From: an uncultured Succiniclasticum sp. | GTDB taxonomy: Bacteria; Bacillota; Negativicutes; Acidaminococcales; Acidaminococcaceae | Assembly (NCBI GenBank): GCA_905235335.1 | Contig: CAJOKZ010000032.1 | Coordinates: forward strand, 1 to 42,007 | Length of the DNA: 42,007 bases | Direction: 5' to 3' | Shown: in pieces, positions 17,019 to 26,183 of the stretch | How the letters are laid out: each line of letters starts with the position of its first letter | Numbering within the stretch: position 1 is the first letter of the stretch | Position numbers and translations under genes: made by a program | The notes under the pieces: generated by a model | Seen by the model: only the letters and a program-made list of their open reading frames with translations | The model's database searches: none | Told to the model about the DNA's origin: nothing

Positions 17019-18635
17019 CTAGAACAAAGAAGAAGAAATCTTTTTCCCGACTTTGACTTCCGCCGACTCTTTATTCCCTGCGGTCACAGATACGCTGTAT
17101 TTGTTCCGCCCGAGCTTGATTTCAGCATCCCGGCTCCCAAGCATTCCGTCACGGATCAGGATATTTCCTTCCAAATGGCGGATCTCTTCACTTCGAAGAT
17201 TTCCTTCTGTGCTATAATAGCGCCCTTTTTGCATAATAAACTGCCCGTTTCCTGCGGCGGAATCAGCCTGGTCTTTTCCGGAGACCTGCGCTTTCATCCA
17301 AAAAAGGCCTGTAACCCGGTTATCTGTCAGTGATCCCGCTTCCAGGTTTTGCCCTGAAAGAGTCAGATCATATTCCCCTCCGGGAATCATCAGAGAACCG
17401 CTGATGGAGATTTTCGTCCCCGCACCCATGGCTTCCGCATCTTTTAACGTAAATTTCCCGGCTTCCCATGCAAATGACCCTCGCACTCCCGTAAGTCTAA
17501 GAGGAGAAGCCAACAGGTAATCGCTGGAAAAGATTCCTTTCAGTTCAGGCTCCACCGCATTACCGGTCAGACGGCCTGAAAGTGTGACAGCTCCGTCATC
17601 CAGATACAATCCTTTGCTCAGGGTCTGGGTTTTAAAACGGTCTGCTGAAAATTCCAGGTCAAATCCCGGGGGGAACGGCGTCCCTCTTCCGCTTCTTATC
17701 GTACCCCGGAGCATCACGGGCATCCCGTTCACATCAGCCCTGACAGACTGCAGCATTGCCACATCCCGATCTGCGGAAAAACTGCCTTCCCCACCCGAAA
17801 ACTTCATTCCAAAAAACTCCCCTGCCATGTTGCGGGGTTTTCCTTCCAAACGGATGTGCCATCCGTCTTTATCTTTGGATGCATCGATCTTGACAGTGGG
17901 AATTGTTCCTGAAACAACCTTTATATTTTTAAGATCCGGATACATGGCCATCACATCTGCCACTTCCGCATTCTTGGCCTCGCCCTGGACCTTGGCCGTC
18001 CCATTTTCATAATCCATGCTCAAAACCAAATCACAACTTCCCTTACTGGCTGTGGTGCTGGTCCGAATCAGCGGATATTGCTTAAATGCCATCTGGGAAT
18101 TCAATTTATCTAGATTCACTATTTTCCCGTTCGAGGTCAGATCCACCGTGCCGTCTTTCACTTCAATCAGGCCGCGAAAGTCCGTAGGATGCACAGGAAT
18201 ATCGGCTTTCTTCCCAACCTCGATCGTTTCCTGGCCGGCCACCTTCAGCAGGTTGAGCAGGTCCAGTCCCTGCCCTTCTTCATATACACCATAAAATTTC
18301 GGTTTGTTCAAAACGATATTAGCAACAGATGCAACACCGCCGCCCTGGCGCAGTGCGTCAAAGAAATTCACGGAAACAGTCATCAGGGGGATCTCCATTT
18401 TAGTCCCCCCATTCGGAGCCTTCCATACAAGATTGCGAATTTCAACATCCCCTGCGAACCCGGCATTGATTTTTTCGTATGCCAGCGTCCCGGACACCAC
18501 GTTCTGCCTTTCCAGCATCTGCTCCGCAAGCTTTGCGGCAGCCCCGCCGCCCAATTTAATAATAAGGGCAATGACAATCAGGATTGCCAGCGCCCCGCCC
18601 ATAATAATTCTGTTTTTCGAAGAAATCTCTTCCAC
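17019..18635 (-). CDS. AsmA/TamB-like envelope protein (paralogue 1)
   Basis: From a GTG at 18635 the protein has 538 residues: a short cytosolic start, one membrane helix (about residues 13-27, MGGALAILIVIALIIKLGG) and a long beta-rich periplasmic region. The first part of that region resembles the second paralogue at 26184-27665 (a shared GDVxxxNLxW...P pattern). Repeated short strand motifs such as LSGRLTGNAVEPELKGIFSS recall AsmA/TamB proteins that shape lipid transport to the outer membrane. The frame stays open to 18695, but GGGTGGA stands before the GTG, which I prefer. It lies between ruvX and DUF1292, where monoderm relatives have nothing. Confidence 0.65.
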   Translation of the reverse strand: MEEISSKNRIIMGGALAILIVIALIIKLGGGAAAKLAEQMLERQNVVSGTLAYEKINAGFAGDVEIRNLVWKAPNGGTKMEIPLMTVSVNFFDALRQGGGVASVANIVLNKPKFYGVYEEGQGLDLLNLLKVAGQETIEVGKKADIPVHPTDFRGLIEVKDGTVDLTSNGKIVNLDKLNSQMAFKQYPLIRTSTTASKGSCDLVLSMDYENGTAKVQGEAKNAEVADVMAMYPDLKNIKVVSGTIPTVKIDASKDKDGWHIRLEGKPRNMAGEFFGMKFSGGEGSFSADRDVAMLQSVRADVNGMPVMLRGTIRSGRGTPFPPGFDLEFSADRFKTQTLSKGLYLDDGAVTLSGRLTGNAVEPELKGIFSSDYLLASPLRLTGVRGSFAWEAGKFTLKDAEAMGAGTKISISGSLMIPGGEYDLTLSGQNLEAGSLTDNRVTGLFWMKAQVSGKDQADSAAGNGQFIMQKGRYYSTEGNLRSEEIRHLEGNILIRDGMLGSRDAEIKLGRNKYSVSVTAGNKESAEVKVGKKISSSLF

Positions 18636-18742
18636 TCTTATCCACCCATACCATACAGGAACTTCATAATGGCGCCGGCAAAACAGTTCCAACACCAGCC
18701 AACATCACTCAACCTGTTCAACAGGCACGTTCCTGTTTTCCG

Positions 18743-19186
18743 TCAATCAGGTTTCAGGGCAGTCGGCCTGCGCAGAGCCCTGCTGTCCAAATAATTTTGC
18801 AGGATCACGACAGCCGCCATCATATCAATTACCTTACGCCGTTTTTTTCGTTGCAGATCGGCATCGATAAGGACTTTCTCAGCAGCAACCGTAGAAAGCC
18901 GTTCGTCCCACAGGATGACCGGAATACCGGGAAACCGCTGTTTCAGTTCTGCGGCAAATGATTCCGAAACCTTTGCCCTTTCCCCGATAGTGCCATTCAT
19001 GTTTTTAGGATACCCCAGCACAATCTCGCCTGCATCCCATTCCCGGAAAAGTTCTCCAAGCCGGGAAAAGTCCCGTTCGGGAGAAGTCCTATGTATGGTC
19101 TCCACACCGCTGGCGATCAACCCGGTCATATCGCTGACAGCCACGCCGATCGTACGGGAACCCAGGTCAAGAGCCATGATTCTCAT
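18743..19186 (-). CDS. ruvX: RuvX/YqgF Holliday-junction-resolvase-like nuclease
   Basis: YqgF has an RNase H fold and is implicated in pre-16S rRNA 5'-end processing and possibly in Holliday-junction cleavage. The 147-residue protein begins with MRIMALDLGSRTIGVAVSD, continues with VLGYPKNMNGTIGERA, WDERLSTVAAEKVL and ends VIDMMAAVVILQNYLDS. The acidic residues D7, E/D in WDER and D in VIDMMAA form the expected catalytic set. It lies 15 bp after ireB, an order conserved from B. subtilis yrzL-yrrK. Confidence 0.93.
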   Translation of the reverse strand: MRIMALDLGSRTIGVAVSDMTGLIASGVETIHRTSPERDFSRLGELFREWDAGEIVLGYPKNMNGTIGERAKVSESFAAELKQRFPGIPVILWDERLSTVAAEKVLIDADLQRKKRRKVIDMMAAVVILQNYLDSRALRRPTALKPD

Positions 19187-19201
19187 CAGCAGATACCGGT
19201 C

Positions 19202-19462
19202 CTATTTCCGGATTACGGCCAAATATGTCTCCAACAAAGCTTCCACCAGTTCGTATCTTTCATACTGGCGTAGTTTGTTGCGGGCGTCCTTATAGCTTGT
19301 AATATAGGTCGGATCACCGGAAAGCAGGTATCCCACCAGCTGATCCTTCGGGTTATATCCTTTTTCAGTAAGGGCATCACAAACTTCTCTGACAGTCTGC
19401 TCCACCGGAGCCTTTTCCCGGTTTCTTTTGAACATCATCGTTTCCTGGGATACGTTTGCCAT
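19202..19462 (-). CDS. ireB: IreB family (UPF0297) regulatory phosphoprotein
   Basis: IreB is a small dimeric substrate of the PASTA-domain Ser/Thr kinase IreK in Enterococcus and affects cephalosporin tolerance. From the ATG at 19462 it has 86 residues, with EVCDALTEKGYNPKDQLVGYLLSGDPTYITSYKDARNKLRQYER as the family core. The frame is open to 19534, but AAAAGGAGTGATTGAA before 19462 and the family start make the shorter form right. The N-terminal threonine/serine residues (SQETMMF) are where phosphorylation occurs in relatives. It begins the ruvX-mltG unit. No kinase gene is in the window. Confidence 0.92.
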   Translation of the reverse strand: MANVSQETMMFKRNREKAPVEQTVREVCDALTEKGYNPKDQLVGYLLSGDPTYITSYKDARNKLRQYERYELVEALLETYLAVIRK

Positions 19463-19631
19463 TTCAATCACTCCTTTTCCAAACTTAACAGGAACCTTAA
19501 CGTGCTGCTCCGCCAATCCTGACGGACACGGCATAATGTCCTTCTGGCACCGCTTTCAGAAATATCTGAGCCGGACAGATTGCCGGACAGATCCTAAAGA
19601 CAGCATTTCTAATATGTTCTTATAATGTTAT

Positions 19632-19640
19632 ATTTTACCA
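19632..19640 (-). promoter_or_regulatory. Extended -10 promoter upstream of ireB
   Basis: The minus strand reads TGG-TAAAAT with no recognisable -35. It stands about 165 bases before the ireB start, in the only non-coding gap between addA and ireB. The leader contains a direct repeat of ATCTGTCCGG (plus-strand positions 19571-19592). Confidence 0.5.
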
Positions 19641-19720
19641 TATTTTCGCATTCTTAGGGATTTTTTTCCCGCAAAACAAAAATAGTTCACCAAAAATTTT
19701 CTATTCCCGTTGCGCCCCTG

Positions 19721-22700
19721 TCATTTCCTGCACATGTACGAAAACGGGCAGTAATCGCAATGCGAAAGATTTGCAGCAAAGTCTTCCTCCATCTTCTTAT
19801 CCGCAATTTCACCGCACAGCGCAAGGATTTCCGACTGATAATCCGTATCCGGCAATATCCACTCGCTGCTGTTCCGGATAAAATGCAAGGATGCCCCGCT
19901 CACCGGTTTTTTCAGCAATGTTTCGGCCGCAATCTTATACAGGGCAAGCTGCCATGCATATCCCCTGTTAACTTCACCCTGCTCCTTAACCTGTCCGGAT
20001 TTATAATCCACAAGCCGGAGGGAGCCGTCCGTATCTTCCGCAATGGCATCAATAAACCCGGTAATCGTAAATGTATGCCTTTCATCCCGCAGCAGCGGGA
20101 GCCGGAATCCGTATTCGGCATATTTTTGTCGTACGGAAAACGCCTTGTACAGAGGCGAACACAGATACCGGCACAGCATATCTTCCGCATTGCAGGCCAG
20201 GTCCGACTTTCCTCCGGTAAGTCTTTCCGCACACTCCGTAAAAATCTTGCGCCAGACGGACTCATTTTCCCGAAACTGATGATCCATTCGCCATTTCCCG
20301 TATTTTTCCAGCACTTCATGGACAAGTGTCCCAAGCTGCGCCGCGGGCAGGTTCTTTCCCAATGTCTCCTGAATATCCACGGGCGGGATCTGTTCAATGA
20401 ACTGATAGTAATACCGGCGAGGACAATATGCGTATTCCTGAAGCGATGACGCAGAAAACCATATCATGGAACTTCCTCCGAAGCTGTCCAGCGGTTTTAC
20501 GTTATGCAGGGCCGCCGCGAAGGATTTTTCTTCCCTCGTTTCCTCCCTCGCTTCCGGCAGAACCGCTTCTTCTGTGTCCGCATCGTCTTCCACTTTTATA
20601 TCGGCGCGCCGGATATCCTGGCAGTTTTCCGGCAAAACTGCCAACAGACTATTTATCCAGTGAACCGCGGTTGACTGCCTCGTTGTCTCCTTCAATCCAC
20701 CCGACATGATCAACCTGTCCCTTGCACGGGTCATGGCAACATACAGTAATCGGATCTTCTCTTCTGCTTCCTTTTCATTATCAAGTTTTTTAATTTCTTT
20801 GAGAACAGGACTGTCAACCACCTTTCCGTTGTAGTCCCGCACGGATATGCCCAACCCAAGTCCAGGAAAAAGCACCGCCTTATCCGTATTTGATTTCAGC
20901 CCTGTGTCCATGAACGGAAGTGCCACCACGGGGAATTCCAACCCTTTTGATTTGTGAACCGTCATCAGCAGCACCGCATCATCCGCTTCCACATCGGCAG
21001 CCGCCTCCCGAACTCCACTCTCCTGAAGATGAAACAGATGCATCGCAAAATCCGGTACGCTTCCCTGATGCTCTGCAGCAAATGCGCCAGCTAACCGGAA
21101 AAATTTCCGGATATTTGCCAACTGTTCCTCCCCGTTATACTGCATGGCCAAAACAGCTTCCGGATGAAGGATCTTCTGCATCTCCCTGCAAAAATCAGGC
21201 AGGTTCAACATGGTTCCCGCCGTCAGCAAACGCCGTAAAAGCATAACGCTCCGAAAGGCCGCAGGATTTTTTTGCAGAGTTTCCGCAGTTTCCGGCTGCG
21301 ACAGGAGAGACCACAGTGAAACAGCCGCTCCCCCGTTCCGGTTACGGTCTGATAAAGCAAGCATCCATCCGGTCAGCATCTCGTCATCCCATCCGAAGTA
21401 AACCGACCGCAGGACGGCTGCCAGGTTCAGATTATCATGAGGATTCATCACAAAGGAAAACAAATCGACCATATCCCGGATCTCAATCCGGTCATAGAAT
21501 CCTCTTCCGTCTACCACTGCACAGGGCACTCCATGTTCCCGGAACGTTTCCGTCAGTATATCAATATGGGTCATCGTCTGCAGTAAGACAGCCATATCTT
21601 TATAGGCCAGTCCTTCCCCGTGCAGCTCTTTCAACCGGTCCGCAAGACAGTCCGCCTCTTTTTTCCTGGCCTTTGCGACAGGCAGCCCGTTACTGTAATG
21701 GAACACGGTAAACTCAGGTTTTATAACATCTGCCCTATGGGGCTTCAGGGATTCATAAAAAACATCTTTTCCCCTGTCCTTTCCCATCAACCCGGAAAAG
21801 ACACCATTGCAAAGATCCAAAACTGGCGTCACAGTCCGGAAGTTGTCATCTAGCAGGATGACCTCCCCTCCACCGTTGTTCATCTCTTGCCGCACCCTGG
21901 AAAAAACGCTGACATCTGCTCCGCGAAAACGATAGATGGACTGCTTCGGATCACCAACAACGAAGAGGCAGTTCCCTTTCAGAACCTCCTTGTTCCCGCC
22001 GCACAGCAGATAGATTAGCCGGCGCTGCCGTTCGTTGGTATCCTGAAACTCATCGACCATGATGTACCGGAACCTCCGCCGGTATCTCTCCAGCACATCC
22101 GGATGCCCTTCCAAAAGTTCCAACGCCATTGTTTCCAAATCGTCAAAGGACAGCTTCCCCTGCAGGCGCTTCTTTTCATTTAGTGCGGTCTGCATGCACA
22201 GAAGGTACTCATGCCAAAACGGCAGCAGGGTCAAAGCGCTCGCACATAAAGGACAGAGGCAAACATTTTGCATCCGCTCTTTTAAATTTCCAATCATTAT
22301 TTTGTCATTTTTTGCCCGCGTGCTCAGATTCCCTGCAATCGTCTGCAAATATCTCGCATTTTCCGGCAGATCCGGTTCTGAAAGCGCATCCCGGATCCTA
22401 TCCAGGGCCGGTTCCAATATTTTTTGATTACTTGCCGAACAGGCGTCCACAAACTCCCGGGTAAGCTCTTCTTTTATCGCAGCAGCTTCCTGCCGCCCCC
22501 TGTCCAGTACCGCCTGATATGCGGAAAGGGATATATCCTTTTCAGGCGTGATCCCTTTCTGCAGAAGAAGGCAGGTCTGCTCCAACAGGCTGCTGCTTCC
22601 GTATTCCGCACACAGTACCGTTGCGGCTTCGTCTTTCCTGCGCAGCATGCTGCGAAGATGATTCCGGGTCTCCGTTTTCAGAAATTCACTGCTGTCGTTT

Positions 22701-23101
22701 TCTTCCATTACGACGAAATCCGGATCCAGCCCGCATTCCACAGGGGCTGACCGCAGCAGGCCGCTACAGAAGCTGTGAATTGTTCCGATCGACGCCACAG
22801 AAAGAGCTTTGATCTGCTCCTGCCAATAGGTTTCGTCCACATTCCCAGAAACCTTCTTTTCCATTTCTTTCCGGATCCGTTCCCGCATCTCAGCCGCAGC
22901 TTTACGGGTAAAGGTCACCGCCAGTATCTCCTGTGGCAACACCTTTTTTTCCGGATTTCGGATTCCCATAGATACGATATACAGAAAACGCTGTACCAGT
23001 ACCCGGGTCTTCCCGCTCCCCGCCCCGGCTGAAACAGAAACATTCCTGTCAATGCAATGGATTGCCCGGGCCTGGGCAGGCGTAAACTTAAACGCATCCA
23101 T
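19721..23101 (-). CDS. addA: ATP-dependent helicase/nuclease subunit AddA
   Basis: AddA is the UvrD-like helicase and one of two nucleases of the AddAB complex, which resects double-strand breaks. From 23101 it has 1126 residues. GAGSGKT is at 26-32, followed by VDEFQDTNE, GDPKQSIYRFRGAD, LLDDNFRT, VHKSKGLEFPVV and LLYVAMTRARDRL. The C-terminal PD-(D/E)XK nuclease has H928, D1018, and D1032-x-K1034 (LVDYKSG). Unusually, C893 plus C1115, C1118 and C1124 make an Fe-S cluster pattern normally seen in AddB. The frame is open to 23158, but GAGGAGG precedes 23101. It overlaps addB by 14 bases. Confidence 0.95.
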   Translation of the reverse strand: MDAFKFTPAQARAIHCIDRNVSVSAGAGSGKTRVLVQRFLYIVSMGIRNPEKKVLPQEILAVTFTRKAAAEMRERIRKEMEKKVSGNVDETYWQEQIKALSVASIGTIHSFCSGLLRSAPVECGLDPDFVVMEENDSSEFLKTETRNHLRSMLRRKDEAATVLCAEYGSSSLLEQTCLLLQKGITPEKDISLSAYQAVLDRGRQEAAAIKEELTREFVDACSASNQKILEPALDRIRDALSEPDLPENARYLQTIAGNLSTRAKNDKIMIGNLKERMQNVCLCPLCASALTLLPFWHEYLLCMQTALNEKKRLQGKLSFDDLETMALELLEGHPDVLERYRRRFRYIMVDEFQDTNERQRRLIYLLCGGNKEVLKGNCLFVVGDPKQSIYRFRGADVSVFSRVRQEMNNGGGEVILLDDNFRTVTPVLDLCNGVFSGLMGKDRGKDVFYESLKPHRADVIKPEFTVFHYSNGLPVAKARKKEADCLADRLKELHGEGLAYKDMAVLLQTMTHIDILTETFREHGVPCAVVDGRGFYDRIEIRDMVDLFSFVMNPHDNLNLAAVLRSVYFGWDDEMLTGWMLALSDRNRNGGAAVSLWSLLSQPETAETLQKNPAAFRSVMLLRRLLTAGTMLNLPDFCREMQKILHPEAVLAMQYNGEEQLANIRKFFRLAGAFAAEHQGSVPDFAMHLFHLQESGVREAAADVEADDAVLLMTVHKSKGLEFPVVALPFMDTGLKSNTDKAVLFPGLGLGISVRDYNGKVVDSPVLKEIKKLDNEKEAEEKIRLLYVAMTRARDRLIMSGGLKETTRQSTAVHWINSLLAVLPENCQDIRRADIKVEDDADTEEAVLPEAREETREEKSFAAALHNVKPLDSFGGSSMIWFSASSLQEYAYCPRRYYYQFIEQIPPVDIQETLGKNLPAAQLGTLVHEVLEKYGKWRMDHQFRENESVWRKIFTECAERLTGGKSDLACNAEDMLCRYLCSPLYKAFSVRQKYAEYGFRLPLLRDERHTFTITGFIDAIAEDTDGSLRLVDYKSGQVKEQGEVNRGYAWQLALYKIAAETLLKKPVSGASLHFIRNSSEWILPDTDYQSEILALCGEIADKKMEEDFAANLSHCDYCPFSYMCRK

Positions 23102-26100
23102 CCGTTTCCTCCTCACAGCTTTCCTGCGATACCAGGTCAAACCGGCATATCTTCGCAACAGGACAGGTTTTCATACACTCTTTTTCCGGGGTCGGTGTAA
23201 ACCGGCCGCCACGCAGATCCCGCAACATCTTCGACAGCAATTCTTTTACGGCTTTCCGCAAAGCGGCGCTGTCGGCAGGAACTTCTCCATTTCCGTCCTT
23301 ATCTTTCTTTTTTGACCATGTTTTCCAGGGAACCTTCACAGAACCGTCCACCGTATCCGGAAACCGGAAACTGCTTTTTCGCTCCCCTTCTTTCAACGCA
23401 TAATAGCCTCCGCCGATGACCTCTGCACGATCCGTTCCTGCAAGTATTTCTTCCGCAGCCAGGATATAAAGGGGCATCTGCAGGTCACCATCAAGAAAAT
23501 CACTTTGGGACGGCACTTTTCCGCTTTTATAATCCGTAATGTAAAATGCGTTCCCATCCCTGTCGATCCGATCAATCTTTCCGTTCAGGAATATCCGTTC
23601 CCCGCCTTCAAGTTCGAACGGGATTCCTTCATGACCGCCCATACCGAATTCTTTTTCTGTATAAACGGGACGGAAACTTCCTGTCTCGCTGTATTCAATC
23701 TCCTTCTTCAGCCAGCGCTGTAAGTTTATCTCCGTCTCGCGTTTGTCCTGATTCCAGAATTCTCCCGCATAGAGGTCGCCGGCCTTATCCATCTCCCCGA
23801 CGACATCGGCAAAAATCCTGTCCAGTTCCGCTTGCAGCGCCTCCCCCTGTGAAGAAGAAAGCGTACCGTTCAAATGACGGTTGATGAACCGTTCCAGTAC
23901 CATATGCAAAAGGTTCCCCTTCTGCATTGGGGTAACGTCCTCCCCGGCAGCTTCCGTTTCTTTCTGACGCCAGCCATACAATGCCAGGAACCGAAAAGGA
24001 CAGCCCCGGTATGTTTCAAGCCCTGAAGCGCTGAAACGGTTCCCTATATGCTGTGCCAGCAGCCGCACCAATCCTTCCTCTTCTAGCACGCCGTTCCATC
24101 CGGCTTCGTTCTTTATACGTTTCCCATCGCTCTTTCCCGCCTCCACCAGTTCCGGTCCTGCCACTTCTTCCAACCAGCCGGTCAGTCCTTGCCGGGCCAG
24201 CGAAACCTCCAGTTCCTCCCGGGACAGACAGTCGGCCATCGTTCTCGCAATGTTTTTTTCCTGTATCTTCAGCCCGGTGAACAGGGCCAGAAGCTCTCCG
24301 ATATAAGGGGACGCCATCCGATCTTCTTCCGTGGAAAAAGACAGTACCATCCGTTCTGTGGCGGCCGCACAGGTATTAGCAAAAAAATGGATGTCTTCCT
24401 TATATCCGTCGGAAGAACAAGGCAGCAGGATTCCCAGGGAAGCCAGCTCCACGCGCTCCCTGTCGTTATAGATCCAGTTTTCATGTTTTAAAAAGGGGAA
24501 CCGGTTTTCCTGTAATCCCAGAACATAGACCTGTCTGAAGGCTGTATCATCTGTTTCCACGGCCGAAAGCACGGCGATACCCTCTTTATTTTCCGGACAG
24601 AGGGAAACGATCCCTCCTTTAGCCGCCATAGCCAGCGCCTCGGCAAAATCCGAGCAGGAAACAGGCCTTTCAGAAAGGCCCCCCATCTGATAGTCCAACG
24701 GCAGCTGCTGCAGCAAAACCTTGAGGGATTCGGCCGCGCAGGTAATATTCTTGAATTCTTTTAAGGTGATCTCTCCCTGCCGGTATGCCTGACCCGCTTT
24801 ATGGAACAGGTCGAGGGAGTCCAGGAGGACGGTAATCCGGTCACTGAATTCACGTACCGGCGCTTTGTCCGGAATCTGCCCGATCACCTGCCAGAGCCGC
24901 TGCACCCCGTCCCCCTCCGGACAGGCAGCAACAACCTTCTCCAGCACTTCCCCGGAATCCGTGTAATAGCGATAAGATACAATGTCCGAAACAGTTTCGG
25001 GCTCCAGTCCCAAAACAAACCGCTGCAAGGGAAGTGACAGAAATCCGATACAGGCCTCCGTCTTCTCCCGCCCGCCCAAGGTCACCAATTGCAAAACCGA
25101 TATTACATACCGGAAGACAGGATTCGCCGAAAGCAGGGCGTTATCCGCCATCTGCACCGGAATCCCGTACTCGTCGCACAAAGCACGTATGCCGGTGTAA
25201 TCATCCATACGGCGCACAACCACGGCAACCTCGTCAGGCCGTATTCCGCAATCCCGTATCTGCAATTTTATTTCCCGCAGCACATTCCTGACTTCCTCTG
25301 TCTTGTCCGCCGCCTGCCAGATTTCAATGCTGCCGTCAACCGGAACGGCTTTTCTGCCCGGATTGCGCAGATTCTGCAGGAGATACTCCAGAGAAGCCGT
25401 CCTGGCTGTTTTCACCGGCAGCGCAGCCCGTTCCTCCACCGCGTATCCCATCAGGCTTCCATAAGTAAATTCCGTTACCCCGTACAGCTCCGGCCGGGTC
25501 GTTTCATATGGCAGCGCAACCCAGACCTCAATACACTGGCTGAGACGGTGTACGATTTCCGTCTGCAGGGCGTCAAACTGATAAAACCCTGTAAAATACA
25601 GCGTTTTCCAAGGCAACACCTGTGATGCGTCTTCCAGTTTGGACAACTCCTCGGCTGCCATCCGGTACAGCCCCTGCACATCGAACAGGTTGTGCTTTAT
25701 GAGGTACGAAAGATATTCCCGGAATATGGCTGCCACTTCCGCATCTTTCCTGCGTAAAGAAGAAGCCCTTCCATCCCAGTGGGAAAATGCAGTTTCAATT
25801 TCCTCCGGCGTGGCGCCGCAGCTGCCAATTTGATCCATCAGCGCGGTCATAGAATGAAGGAAGCCTTTTTTAGAGATCATGTCCGCAAAATAGACAAGCT
25901 TCCCCTCCCGCAGCAGTTTCTCCAAAATCTCCCGGATAATCAGCTCCTGGGCACAACGGCTGATTTTCTTTGCGCCAAGGAGACCACAATGCCGCAGGAT
26001 ATCATTGGCCAGATAATCAAAACCCGCCGCGTTGACCCCATATTGCCGGGCTTTTCCCACCAATGGACGGGATGCGGTCACAAGCATGGCGTCATGATAC

Positions 26101-26174
26101 CCCTGCGCCAGGGCTTTGTCATAAAAATTACCGGCTGCGTTGCAGCCGATGGGCGCACAAACCAAATGCAGCAT
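23088..26174 (-). CDS. addB: ATP-dependent helicase/nuclease subunit AddB
   Basis: AddB is the second subunit of the AddAB helicase-nuclease, with an inactive helicase fold and a C-terminal nuclease. The 1028-residue protein shows the nuclease motifs GNLLHMVLERF, D868 (GKIDRID) and D881-x-K883 (TDYKSG). Cluster cysteines are C725 (YRGCPFRF) with C1000, C1004 and C1010 (C-x3-C-x5-C; the usual spacing is C-x2-C-x5-C). The N terminus reads CAPIGCNAAGN where Bacillus AddB has a P-loop, so ATP binding there is probably lost, as in RexB. It starts nine bases after AsmA2, and the AAGGTG site overlaps the AsmA2 stop. Confidence 0.93.
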   Translation of the reverse strand: MLHLVCAPIGCNAAGNFYDKALAQGYHDAMLVTASRPLVGKARQYGVNAAGFDYLANDILRHCGLLGAKKISRCAQELIIREILEKLLREGKLVYFADMISKKGFLHSMTALMDQIGSCGATPEEIETAFSHWDGRASSLRRKDAEVAAIFREYLSYLIKHNLFDVQGLYRMAAEELSKLEDASQVLPWKTLYFTGFYQFDALQTEIVHRLSQCIEVWVALPYETTRPELYGVTEFTYGSLMGYAVEERAALPVKTARTASLEYLLQNLRNPGRKAVPVDGSIEIWQAADKTEEVRNVLREIKLQIRDCGIRPDEVAVVVRRMDDYTGIRALCDEYGIPVQMADNALLSANPVFRYVISVLQLVTLGGREKTEACIGFLSLPLQRFVLGLEPETVSDIVSYRYYTDSGEVLEKVVAACPEGDGVQRLWQVIGQIPDKAPVREFSDRITVLLDSLDLFHKAGQAYRQGEITLKEFKNITCAAESLKVLLQQLPLDYQMGGLSERPVSCSDFAEALAMAAKGGIVSLCPENKEGIAVLSAVETDDTAFRQVYVLGLQENRFPFLKHENWIYNDRERVELASLGILLPCSSDGYKEDIHFFANTCAAATERMVLSFSTEEDRMASPYIGELLALFTGLKIQEKNIARTMADCLSREELEVSLARQGLTGWLEEVAGPELVEAGKSDGKRIKNEAGWNGVLEEEGLVRLLAQHIGNRFSASGLETYRGCPFRFLALYGWRQKETEAAGEDVTPMQKGNLLHMVLERFINRHLNGTLSSSQGEALQAELDRIFADVVGEMDKAGDLYAGEFWNQDKRETEINLQRWLKKEIEYSETGSFRPVYTEKEFGMGGHEGIPFELEGGERIFLNGKIDRIDRDGNAFYITDYKSGKVPSQSDFLDGDLQMPLYILAAEEILAGTDRAEVIGGGYYALKEGERKSSFRFPDTVDGSVKVPWKTWSKKKDKDGNGEVPADSAALRKAVKELLSKMLRDLRGGRFTPTPEKECMKTCPVAKICRFDLVSQESCEEETDGCV

Positions 26175-26183
26175 ACTTTCACC

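Noticed and set aside
19463-19534. N-terminal extension of ireB
   Set aside because: IreB proteins begin near the 19462 ATG, which has AAAAGGAG upstream; the extra residues look non-coding.
23102-23158. N-terminal extension of addA
   Set aside because: It lies in the addB coding sequence and reads as basic nonsense. GAGGAGG precedes the ATG at 23101.
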